Source: Candidatus Thorarchaeota archaeon (GTDB lineage Archaea; Asgardarchaeota; Thorarchaeia; Thorarchaeales; Thorarchaeaceae). From it: a DNA stretch of 64,000 nucleotides. The stretch is taken from contig RDOC01000003.1 of the NCBI GenBank assembly GCA_011364985.1, positions 124,001 through 188,000 on the forward strand, given 5' to 3'. This document shows, piece after piece, positions 52,945 to 60,652 of this stretch (position 1 is its first letter; each line of letters opens with the position of its first letter). The position numbers and the translations under genes are program-made. The notes beneath the pieces are model-generated. The model was not told the origin of the DNA. It worked only from the letters and a program-made list of their open reading frames with translations, and made no database searches.

Positions 52945-53061
52945 GGTTTCGAGCTAAACAGCAACGTTAATATTCGAACATGCGACCTCAGCGGAACAGC
53001 CGCCGTAGCTCAGCCGGTAGAATCCTGTTTCCTTAGGGAACAGCATGTCGAAGATGACAGC
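52945..53061 (+). repeat. Left copy of a promoter + tRNA-like repeat
   Basis: 117 bp that align end to end with the reverse strand of 63468-63585. The copy includes a TATA-like GTTAATATT (52966-52974) and, about 29 bp later, GCCGCCG, TAGCTCAGCCGGTAG (a tRNA acceptor/D-loop look-alike). A hairpin CTGTTTC/GGAACAG follows, then a small hairpin TGTC/GACA. It lacks the 3' half found in the right copy. The region 53062-53217 shows nothing further. Confidence 0.6.
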
Positions 53062-53217
53062 CTGTCAAGTTGTTGGTTCCATTTTCTCACTACAGAGGAA
53101 ACATGATTCTTCCTTATGCAACATTGATTATATCGAGTTATCACTCAGTAAAGGACGAGAATATTCGTTAGGAGAACAGGGGAATTCAATGCAAAGTGCT
53201 CCATCTGGAACTCCTAT

Positions 53218-53706
53218 TCAGCCTATGATTCTATCGCCACCATTGGAGCAGTCATAGACATACTCCCCAGCAACGCAAATTGTTCTTGTGCTGCCATCTA
53301 TTTCCCTGACTCTGACCATCCATACTGGACGTGTTGGGTGTTTGTCGTAGGAGAGAAAGGCGGCAACAATTTCATCATCTGGTTCTATCCTATCTCTGAT
53401 AAAAGCCATAATGAACTCGGGGTCTAGCCAGTGCTTTGCCAACGGACAGTTCTTAGTGGAAGAAGGATGCCGCTGGAATGTGGAATACCTCATAAGGTTC
53501 AAATCTGTGTCGAATTGAAGATATCCAACAAGAAAGGAATCAATAGTTATACCAACATACCAAGAAACTGTCTTCTCATCTGGTCCAACAATTGGAATTG
53601 GTTGGTTGACCACTCCTTTTCGTGTTACGAAATCATTCTGTGCGATGTTTGACTTCAGCAAGTGTATGGCCTTTGAATGAATTCTCTGATTCATATCTTT
53701 CTGCAT
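53218..53706 (-). CDS. Small protein next to a cysteine protease, possible propeptide-like inhibitor
   Basis: 162 residues without signal or membrane segment. The pattern VSWYVGITIDSFLVGYLQFDTDL followed by polar strands is reminiscent of the propeptide or inhibitor domain of SpeB-type cysteine proteases, in which a beta-rich domain blocks the active site. The upstream gene on the same strand (7-bp gap) is a C39-like protease. The inhibitor role is a guess from context and rough resemblance. It sits in the accessory island. Confidence 0.45.
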   Translation of the reverse strand: MQKDMNQRIHSKAIHLLKSNIAQNDFVTRKGVVNQPIPIVGPDEKTVSWYVGITIDSFLVGYLQFDTDLNLMRYSTFQRHPSSTKNCPLAKHWLDPEFIMAFIRDRIEPDDEIVAAFLSYDKHPTRPVWMVRVREIDGSTRTICVAGEYVYDCSNGGDRIIG

Positions 53707-53713
53707 TTTTCTC

Positions 53714-54898
53714 TCATACCAATGTTAAAGCAGCTGTAAACGTATCCCAATAAGTTGTTAGGTCAAAATTCTCCCATCGAGCTATTGACCCTCCGGTAGG
53801 TGGCCAAGGATCATACACAAGAAGTCCACGGAAGGTATACCAAGTTCCTAGACGAGATCTTGTATATCCAGCTACTGTTCTTGAGTGCCCAGGAATCCAA
53901 CTGATTAGTGGCCTATTTGCATTGATTTCCGATACAAACTCATTCCAATTTGCATTGGTATTTCTATTTCCAGTTAAGGCCTGACTTGTGAGATCTTGAA
54001 GAACAGTTACCACATCGTTTGCACGAGAATATGGAAGACCATTTGGATTGGCACGAGTCCCAAGTCCCAACTCTTGTGCAAGACGGTCTTGAGTGTAGTT
54101 GTATCTATAGAAATCGAGAATCATCTGAACACTGGCTGCGACACACCAAACATTTGTCAATTGCCCTCTTAGTTCATAACAAGGATGATGGTCATCATTG
54201 TTGGTACTGTAATGCAATTCACGAGAAATGAAGAGTGACACCACAAGTTCTGCCGGAGTTAGAATTCTTGTGAAATCGGCCAATCTAAGATACTCCGGGT
54301 TAAACATCCTATCACCAACTGGATGCTTCTTGTCCCAGAAATCAATTCGTTCTTTGAAAGATTTCTTATTCTTTACTCTCTTCGCGCTTGGTATTTCTCT
54401 CAAAAGGGACCATCGCTCGAAGTGCCCAGGAGGCACCCCTGGAGTCCTAGGCTTTTCATCCGGAACCTTCTCCCATGTGAACAGCTCCAACATCAGCACT
54501 TCTCTTCCTCTTTGAAGAAATTGGATTGCCAGTTTTGGATAGCTATACGCCACGAATCGAGTTTGGTTGAATTTCACTCGATGTTTTCGTTCAGCAATCT
54601 GTTTTCCTTCCTTCAGCAGTTTTGGGAAACTCCAATCTGGTCCGAGCTGTATTGCCATCAGTGGATGCCCCAATTCTGGATTGGCCGCAATATCTGCTTG
54701 GAATACTTGACGACCCTTCTTTACTGGCACGCGATATAATAGTAGCTCGCCGTTTGTATCATAAACAGGAGTTCCAGACGACTGAACCTTACCATTCTCA
54801 AAGAGTTGCTTCGGCAAGATGCCCGAGTGAAGGAGTGCATTGAGTTCTAGTCCTGCAATGCGTTTTATCATATCACGTTTCAACATTAGTCCTATCAA
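53714..54898 (-). CDS. C39-like papain-fold cysteine protease
   Basis: 394 residues. The C-terminal half carries a C39/papain-like active site: Q246 (oxyanion), C252 in LTNVWCVAASVQMIL, H338 in IPGHSRTVAGY, and D363 in VYDPWPP. The N-terminal part (about 40-140) resembles a pro-domain. There is no signal peptide, so the enzyme should act inside the cell or leave by another route. It overlaps no gene and precedes the 53218 gene by 7 bp, suggesting a protease-regulator pair. Substrate unknown. Confidence 0.62.
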   Translation of the reverse strand: MIGLMLKRDMIKRIAGLELNALLHSGILPKQLFENGKVQSSGTPVYDTNGELLLYRVPVKKGRQVFQADIAANPELGHPLMAIQLGPDWSFPKLLKEGKQIAERKHRVKFNQTRFVAYSYPKLAIQFLQRGREVLMLELFTWEKVPDEKPRTPGVPPGHFERWSLLREIPSAKRVKNKKSFKERIDFWDKKHPVGDRMFNPEYLRLADFTRILTPAELVVSLFISRELHYSTNNDDHHPCYELRGQLTNVWCVAASVQMILDFYRYNYTQDRLAQELGLGTRANPNGLPYSRANDVVTVLQDLTSQALTGNRNTNANWNEFVSEINANRPLISWIPGHSRTVAGYTRSRLGTWYTFRGLLVYDPWPPTGGSIARWENFDLTTYWDTFTAALTLV

Positions 54899-55049
54899 AC
54901 CTCCGATTGTTTACATTTCTGTGTCCGAAAGAAACTCAAATTGGAAACCCCATACCTGAATTTCATCTGCCACGATAAGGTAAACAAACACAAATGATAC
55001 CATAGCATGTATTTATACCCTTTGATACTTATTTCATATTACTGTCATA

Positions 55050-55295
55050 GTGTTTCGTGACTCGAAAGATGAGAAGAAGATTGCTGAGAGCCTAGGCTTC
55101 CAAATAACGCTTGCACCAACAGCTGTGAAGTACTTCCCAAGAACCGAGAGAGTATCTGTGAATTGGGTTGCCATAACTACAACAAAGGAAGATGCAGAAC
55201 GCTGGGCTGACATCTGACCTCCAAATGATAAGCGAAAACGAGATGCTGTAGAGTTCTGGCTTAGAGAAGGAGCTGAGAAATGGCTTGATTCCTGA
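55050..55295 (+). pseudogene. Short gene split by an in-frame TGA
   Basis: From GTG 55050 the frame reads FRDSKDEKKIAESLGFQITL... to ...EDAERWADI, then TGA (55215-55217), and continues in the same frame as PPNDKRKRDAVEFWLREGAE... to ...KWLDS and a second TGA at 55293. The two parts look like one 80-residue alpha/beta protein. The gene could be dead (for example CGA to TGA) or the TGA could be read through. No Shine-Dalgarno is evident. The 54899-55049 spacer before it shows nothing else. Confidence 0.45.
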
Positions 55296-55301
55296 AAGAA
55301 G

Positions 55302-55320
55302 TAGGAAGCGCCACCGGGAG
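55302..55320. repeat. 19-nt exact repeat, copy 1
   Basis: TAGGAAGCGCCACCGGGAG, identical to 63298-63316. On the minus strand it matches the 3' terminus (T-stem-like CTCC, then CGGTGGC) of the tRNA-like element at 63306-63529. The adjacent bases TTCCGAAGC also partly match, so this looks like a 3' fragment of a further copy. In both places it directly follows the 3' end of a plus-strand gene. Confidence 0.65.
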
Positions 55321-55391
55321 AACTTGCTTCGGAACTATTATATGAACAAGAACAGAAATCGACTTGTTGGCGGGTTAGTTTCACACAAAAG

Positions 55392-56786
55392 ATGGGGCCT
55401 AATCATATGTTTGACTATTTTCGTTGGCAAGGAGTTCCCACCTATCCCTTGACTCAATCAGATAAACCTCGAACTGCAGTCTTCTGGGATGCTGAGAATG
55501 TTAGTGAGATCACAGGGGCCGATGTCGTAGAGAATTTCAATACTTGGTTGGAAAATGACTATGATATTAATGCGAAATTTGCATTTGCTGACTGGAGTGG
55601 CCCCTATAGAGAGGTTGCTAATGCGCTAAACAGAATTGGATTTGACTTCATTCACGTTCCTGACGATTTGAAGGATAGTACTGATTATCAAATGGCCGCC
55701 TACATGATTGATTGGCTTCTACGTTCACCAGAAACCTCCTCCTATGTGATTGTTTCTGGTGATGCAGGGTTCGCACTAATTATGAGAGCGCTGCAAAAAC
55801 AGGGAAAGAAGGTAACAGTGGTTAGTAATCCAGTAGTCACCCGACCGGAGTACATGATTTATGCTGATAGATACGAGGACATTGACCGATTCAAGCCAAA
55901 GGCATTGAGAATAGACCCTCTGAAAGACGAAAAGGGAAAGAAGCTGACACCCGACGAGCTGAAAGAGGTGGCTGTACTCAGATTGTTGGAAACCATTGCA
56001 AGACTAGAAGGAGAGAACAGACCGACATATGACAAATATGTCAAAGTAATGTTATCCAGATACAATCCAGATATTTCCTTTGGACGACCTGGCTCTTATA
56101 ATTGGGAGGAAGCAATTACTGAATCCCTTTTTGATGGATTGATTGTGCATGAAGGGCAAGGAGTCACCGCACAGCTTAAGCTGACTAAGAAAGGAGCTGA
56201 AATGAGCGAAGGCCGTTCGGCCTCCGTTGAGAGCGCCCTCGAAAAGCTGGGAGAGATTGTCGAAACAATGTATGAGAAGGGGCAGCACACAGGAATGGAA
56301 TCAGTAGTTCATGAGGTGAGGAAGGCCAAAATTGACTATGTGGATTTTGGCTTTCAGAAATTCGGCGACTTTTCAAGAGCTGCAGAAGGTCGCAATATAA
56401 TCAGAATAGAAACTAAAGAGAGCAGCACTCCTATTATCAAACCAGTTTATTCTGAAGAAAGGGCTCGGATTTGGTATGAAACAAACCTAGAGAACTACTT
56501 CGGAAAAGGAGCAAGAATACCCCAATCAAGATTTGTTCAGAGGACAATACAGTTTCTCTATCAGTATGATGCTGGTTTCTCAAAACTTGAGTCATATCTA
56601 AGCGATGAGAAAACACAGAAAAGCTATGATGCAATTCTTGAAAACAGCGGAGTTTCTTTCATTCCGCCATATGAAAAAGTTCTTCTCACGCTTCTACTGG
56701 GATTGGGCATAGATTGCCAAGAAGCACTTGAAATTGTAAACCGAGAATTGGCTCCGCTCGGTTATGAACTCAAGTGTCCGGAGTAG
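55392..56786 (+). CDS. NYN-domain (PIN-like) RNase with C-terminal LOTUS-like region
   Basis: 464 residues. The N-terminal NYN/LabA-type nuclease domain has acidic residues D33 (VFWDAENVSE), D98 (STDYQMA) and D124 (VSGDAGFALIMRALQKQGKKVTVV). Further along, repeated helical units include FGFQKFGDFSRAAEGRNIIRI, which resembles OST-HTH/LOTUS RNA-binding domains. An RNA-cleaving or RNA-processing enzyme is likely. The start could also be ATG 55407. It lies in the accessory island, where a defence or element-maintenance role is possible. Confidence 0.78.
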   Translation: MGPNHMFDYFRWQGVPTYPLTQSDKPRTAVFWDAENVSEITGADVVENFNTWLENDYDINAKFAFADWSGPYREVANALNRIGFDFIHVPDDLKDSTDYQMAAYMIDWLLRSPETSSYVIVSGDAGFALIMRALQKQGKKVTVVSNPVVTRPEYMIYADRYEDIDRFKPKALRIDPLKDEKGKKLTPDELKEVAVLRLLETIARLEGENRPTYDKYVKVMLSRYNPDISFGRPGSYNWEEAITESLFDGLIVHEGQGVTAQLKLTKKGAEMSEGRSASVESALEKLGEIVETMYEKGQHTGMESVVHEVRKAKIDYVDFGFQKFGDFSRAAEGRNIIRIETKESSTPIIKPVYSEERARIWYETNLENYFGKGARIPQSRFVQRTIQFLYQYDAGFSKLESYLSDEKTQKSYDAILENSGVSFIPPYEKVLLTLLLGLGIDCQEALEIVNRELAPLGYELKCPE

Positions 56787-56798
56787 ATAACTGCTTGG

Positions 56799-57617
56799 CT
56801 AGTCGGTCCGTGCTCTTGATTCTTCTTGCTTGAGAAATTCATCCAGGATTCGTACGGACTCACTCCTGTTGCGGAAATAATACACTATCAAGAAAGGAAT
56901 AATTAATCCTATACTGATTGCCCACACTAGTGGTTGACGTATTACTTGGCTAAGGAACGGCATATAGACAGGTTGGTTATTCAAAGTTGACAAAACAAGT
57001 AGTAGATTCCCAACATAGACCATAAGAGTGACATCAAATCCCTTTGGGACAGCCAAATCAAGCATTTCATTTAGTGTTATTCTTCGACCATCCTCTTCGT
57101 CAGTCAGAGCATATTTCCTTCTACTGCTTTTTTCAAGAGATTCGAACCAACGGTGGTGAAGATGCTTCGTGTACTTCTGAATATAGTAGACCGTTGGAGT
57201 GGATACCAAGAATAGTATAACTAAATCAACCATCCCAGGTTCTTGCACTGCAAAGAATAGAGAAGAAACCAAGAACCAGAAATATAGAGGTATTAGGGCG
57301 ACCAAGGTAGCAACTAATGTTAGGCCATAGATGTAAAGCAGCTGGCAAACCATCAATCTGAATGTGATCGACTTCCACTTTTTTGCCAATTCATACGAGA
57401 AAGAAAGTACTCCACCTATGATGAACACAACCAAACCCAGATTGAAGCTTAGTGCCAGATTATCAATCTGAAAAATCGCAAATGCTAGACTGGCCAGTTC
57501 AATTGCGAGGAAATAGATTCCAAAGTTCTCGTCGAAGTCCTCAACTCTTGAAGGGTCTGTTTGGGAGTTTATGAAGTCCCTTACTATTGCCACTTGCTTT
57601 GCTGTTGGTTTCATCAC
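56799..57617 (-). CDS. Multi-pass membrane protein, unknown
   Basis: 272 residues with about six hydrophobic helices (paired at about 33-50 and 57-73, 88-112 and 120-143, then 199-215 and 230-248). A cytoplasmic loop holds KHLHHRWFESLEKSSRRKYAL, and the C-terminal tail is charged. No family recognised. It converges with the NYN gene, 12 bp apart. Confidence 0.55.
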   Translation of the reverse strand: MMKPTAKQVAIVRDFINSQTDPSRVEDFDENFGIYFLAIELASLAFAIFQIDNLALSFNLGLVVFIIGGVLSFSYELAKKWKSITFRLMVCQLLYIYGLTLVATLVALIPLYFWFLVSSLFFAVQEPGMVDLVILFLVSTPTVYYIQKYTKHLHHRWFESLEKSSRRKYALTDEEDGRRITLNEMLDLAVPKGFDVTLMVYVGNLLLVLSTLNNQPVYMPFLSQVIRQPLVWAISIGLIIPFLIVYYFRNRSESVRILDEFLKQEESRARTD

Positions 57618-57934
57618 ATACCCCTTGCTTATCCTTATTTACTACACAGAGTCATATAAACAGGCACTTCAGAGATTATTGAAGCGACTTTGCTATTGAA
57701 CCAGTAAAGCTAGCATCCTATATTAACCAAAAGCTGCTTCGATGTGTGTGTAAAGAGTGCTCATAGGCCTTTATGTTATGTAAGGGATAATAAGATACGC
57801 TCGTTTTTGGGGGCGGGTGTTTAATTTACTTCTTTTGAAATTTTGATGATTATATACTGTGATTGGATTGACACCAAAGGAATTTGGATTCATGTAACAT
57901 AGAATTCTCACAGAGAAGATTGTAGAGGATAGTA
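57618..57934. other. AT-rich non-coding spacer
   Basis: 317 bp between divergent genes (membrane protein and HerA-like ATPase). It contains AT-rich candidates such as ATTATATACT near 57850 and a run of G residues near 57810. I see no RNA gene, strong hairpin or coding frame with a start. Confidence 0.4.
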
Positions 57935-60652
57935 TTGCAATTGTTTGGGCCATGGAAAGGAGAAGAATTAGTAGGAGCTCTAGAAGTGCTGGAGATTCCT
58001 GAAACATACATGTTGCAATCAGATTCGGGGAGTCAGCACCGTTCGTACGGCAAGTCATTCATAAGTATTTTACGAGGAATGATTCTAGCCAAAACGCCTG
58101 TAGCTCTACGTCTTGAACGAACTCACGGGAAGACTCGAGTACTGCTCTTGACATGGGCAAGAAACCAAGAAGATCTGCAAAGGTTTCTGGACTCACTCTC
58201 CTCGAACTTAGTAGCTCATCTTCCCAAGTTCAAACTGAAGCGGCATGAGTTATTCCAAGGATTTTCATCTCATCCAAACATCCAAGGCATTAATGCCTGT
58301 CTAGTGGGCGAGCCAGAAATCACAGAGGAAAAAGATGATTCGCCAAAACCAATGGATGTTGTTGGAGAGTGCATCCAGAACCTCTCAAATGCAATCCTTC
58401 AGGTCTTTGTCACTCCCACTAAAACCAATCGTGGCAAAGTGAGAGGTTTGGAACGCGCCTATGAACGGGCGATGGAACAGTCACAGCAGGTAGTTTCCGC
58501 TGCCAGCATGTTCTCGCCAGACATTCAACAGTCCACCACACGGGTTAGTGCTAGTGCTTCACGTGATGCTGAACGTCTTTCCAGACAGATCAAACGAATG
58601 AGTAGCCGTTACTTGGGAAAAGTGTCAGTTGTTGCGACCTGCTGGCACCAAGATAAGAGAGTTGCAGAAACAGAGGCCCGACGACTGCTGTCCGTTCTCA
58701 TGAGTAGCGTCACCCCTGCTGACAAGGAAGAAGACCTTCGAGTTGAGATTAAGAAGAAGGCCAAAGACTTTGAGAAGGCTCTGGCTGGAAGACCCATTGG
58801 GAAAGAAACCATTCTTGTCCCTGAGGAGATAGTCAACTACTTCACACTCCCACGTGTAGACATGGGAATCAAGGTGTCACGTCGAGAGGACTTCTCTACG
58901 GCGGGTATTGACCTAACGAAACTTGAGAACAATGAGAATGTGCCTCAGCCCAGTATCAGCCCGGCCCCTATGTCAGACTGGAAACCTAGGACAGCAACAA
59001 GATGGTCACCCGCAGAGGATGATACCATATGGAGATTCCCCCTTGAGAAGCTCCTTCTTCTTGGCTATGCAATTCGGAACAATGCACCTCAGAAACAGGA
59101 GCCCTATGGTCTTGTTCCACGAATTCTGGGCTCCCACGTCGGCATCTATGGGAACACCGGCTACGGCAAGACCACCACCGCCGTCACGCTCATTGCTCAG
59201 GCCTACAGGAACAATGTCATCCCAATCATTCTCACTCCCGGAAACGTTGACGACTGGCGAGTCCTTAGGGACCTCTACGATGAGTTTCGTATCTTTACTG
59301 CCGGAAATCCCGATGTGGCACCCCTGCGATACAACATGTGGAATGTCCCGGACGGTGTCCCCATTGGCAAGTACATCGATAGGATGGTGGACGTCCACAC
59401 CGCTGCTCTCCCAACAGACGGCGTCATCTCCATGCACTTTGACGATGTCTTCAACACTATGTACGAGAACTGTGGCTGGTCACGCATGGGGAACGTCCGA
59501 GGTCGTCCCATCCTGCTCTCGGACCTGTATGAGGCCGTACATGAGGTTGCGGACACTCACCTGAAGTACGGCGATGAGATGCGCAGGGACTTTCATGGTG
59601 CACTCGATGCGCGCCTTCGCAGCATTCTCAGAAACGACATTCTGGTGGACATGTTCAACACGCCCAGTGGGCTCACGATTCCCGAACTCCTCTCTCACCC
59701 GACCATCATTGAGACCCGTGACCTCTCTCCTGAAGACCGGGCGTTGCTTACTGGCGCCCTTACGGTGGGCATCAGCGAGTACCTCATTGCGAATCCGCGG
59801 AAGACGGTCAGTCATCTACTGGTCATTGAGGAGGCCCATCACTTCCTCAAGCGTCCACGAATGGCTGGAGGCTACGCTGAGCCCACCTCCCAGCAGAAGG
59901 CCACGGAGAACATCACTGAGATGCTACGGACTCAACGCGGGACCGGTCTAGGCCTTATGCTCATCGACCAACTTCCCAGCAGTCTTCCTCTGGACATTGT
60001 CAAGCTCCCCAGCAGTGTCATCATTCACACACTGACCGACGTGGAGGAGCGTACTCTGGTTGGCAGGCAAGCCCTGTGTAACGACGCGCAGATCGAGCAC
60101 ATTGGCGGCATGGGTATCGGGGAGATCGTGGCACGAGTGCAGACGCAGACCGTTCCGTCTAACGTGCAGGTGGTGCCGCTGGATTATGTACTCACGCAGC
60201 CTCTGCCCAAGCGCCCTTGGACCGATGCGATGATCAGGAGTGCGATGCGGCCGGTCTTCGAGGGCAATCCTCACCTCGACGAGAGTCATCCGCTCTCTGG
60301 GGAGCTTCGGGGCGCCCTGAAGGGCATCTCGGCGCCGGCACGTATGGAACTTCGCCCCGAGGCACAACTGGTCAGCCTGTCCAGCAGGCAGGAAACCGAC
60401 ATCTCGGAGATCGTCAACACGCCCGCCTTTGTCGATGCTTACTTGGACCGTGTGGGGCTGGCGTCGCAGGGTGACCCCGCTGCTGTGGCTCGGTTGCTGA
60501 CGGTGGTGGCCGGGAAGTTCTGCTCGGATGGGGTGCAGGTGGTTCCCTTCGCTGAGCGCCTTCTTCTGCATGCGGCAGGGATGCTTCAGGAGCCTCGAGA
60601 GACCGCCGTTCTTGGGGGGATTCTTCTGGCAATCAGGGGTACTAGTGTGTGA
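57935..60652 (+). CDS. HerA/VirB4-type DNA-translocating ATPase
   Basis: 905 residues. The C-terminal motor has Walker A GNTGYGKTT (from 406), Walker B LLVIEEAHH (628-636) and a downstream TQRGTGLGLMLIDQ sensor region, typical of HerA-FtsK superfamily pumps. The first 400 residues are an alpha/beta N-terminal region of the kind seen in archaeal conjugation-type HerA proteins. It probably acts in DNA transfer or processing for the island. A TTG start follows GAGGAT. From about 59.1 kb the codons become markedly GC-rich compared with the first half, a sign of mosaic origin. Confidence 0.8.
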   Translation: MQLFGPWKGEELVGALEVLEIPETYMLQSDSGSQHRSYGKSFISILRGMILAKTPVALRLERTHGKTRVLLLTWARNQEDLQRFLDSLSSNLVAHLPKFKLKRHELFQGFSSHPNIQGINACLVGEPEITEEKDDSPKPMDVVGECIQNLSNAILQVFVTPTKTNRGKVRGLERAYERAMEQSQQVVSAASMFSPDIQQSTTRVSASASRDAERLSRQIKRMSSRYLGKVSVVATCWHQDKRVAETEARRLLSVLMSSVTPADKEEDLRVEIKKKAKDFEKALAGRPIGKETILVPEEIVNYFTLPRVDMGIKVSRREDFSTAGIDLTKLENNENVPQPSISPAPMSDWKPRTATRWSPAEDDTIWRFPLEKLLLLGYAIRNNAPQKQEPYGLVPRILGSHVGIYGNTGYGKTTTAVTLIAQAYRNNVIPIILTPGNVDDWRVLRDLYDEFRIFTAGNPDVAPLRYNMWNVPDGVPIGKYIDRMVDVHTAALPTDGVISMHFDDVFNTMYENCGWSRMGNVRGRPILLSDLYEAVHEVADTHLKYGDEMRRDFHGALDARLRSILRNDILVDMFNTPSGLTIPELLSHPTIIETRDLSPEDRALLTGALTVGISEYLIANPRKTVSHLLVIEEAHHFLKRPRMAGGYAEPTSQQKATENITEMLRTQRGTGLGLMLIDQLPSSLPLDIVKLPSSVIIHTLTDVEERTLVGRQALCNDAQIEHIGGMGIGEIVARVQTQTVPSNVQVVPLDYVLTQPLPKRPWTDAMIRSAMRPVFEGNPHLDESHPLSGELRGALKGISAPARMELRPEAQLVSLSSRQETDISEIVNTPAFVDAYLDRVGLASQGDPAAVARLLTVVAGKFCSDGVQVVPFAERLLLHAAGMLQEPRETAVLGGILLAIRGTSV

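Noticed and set aside
55034..55384. 116-codon minus-strand frame
   Set aside because: It is antisense to the better plus-strand broken gene at 55050-55295 and its sequence is Ser/Phe-rich shadow-like.
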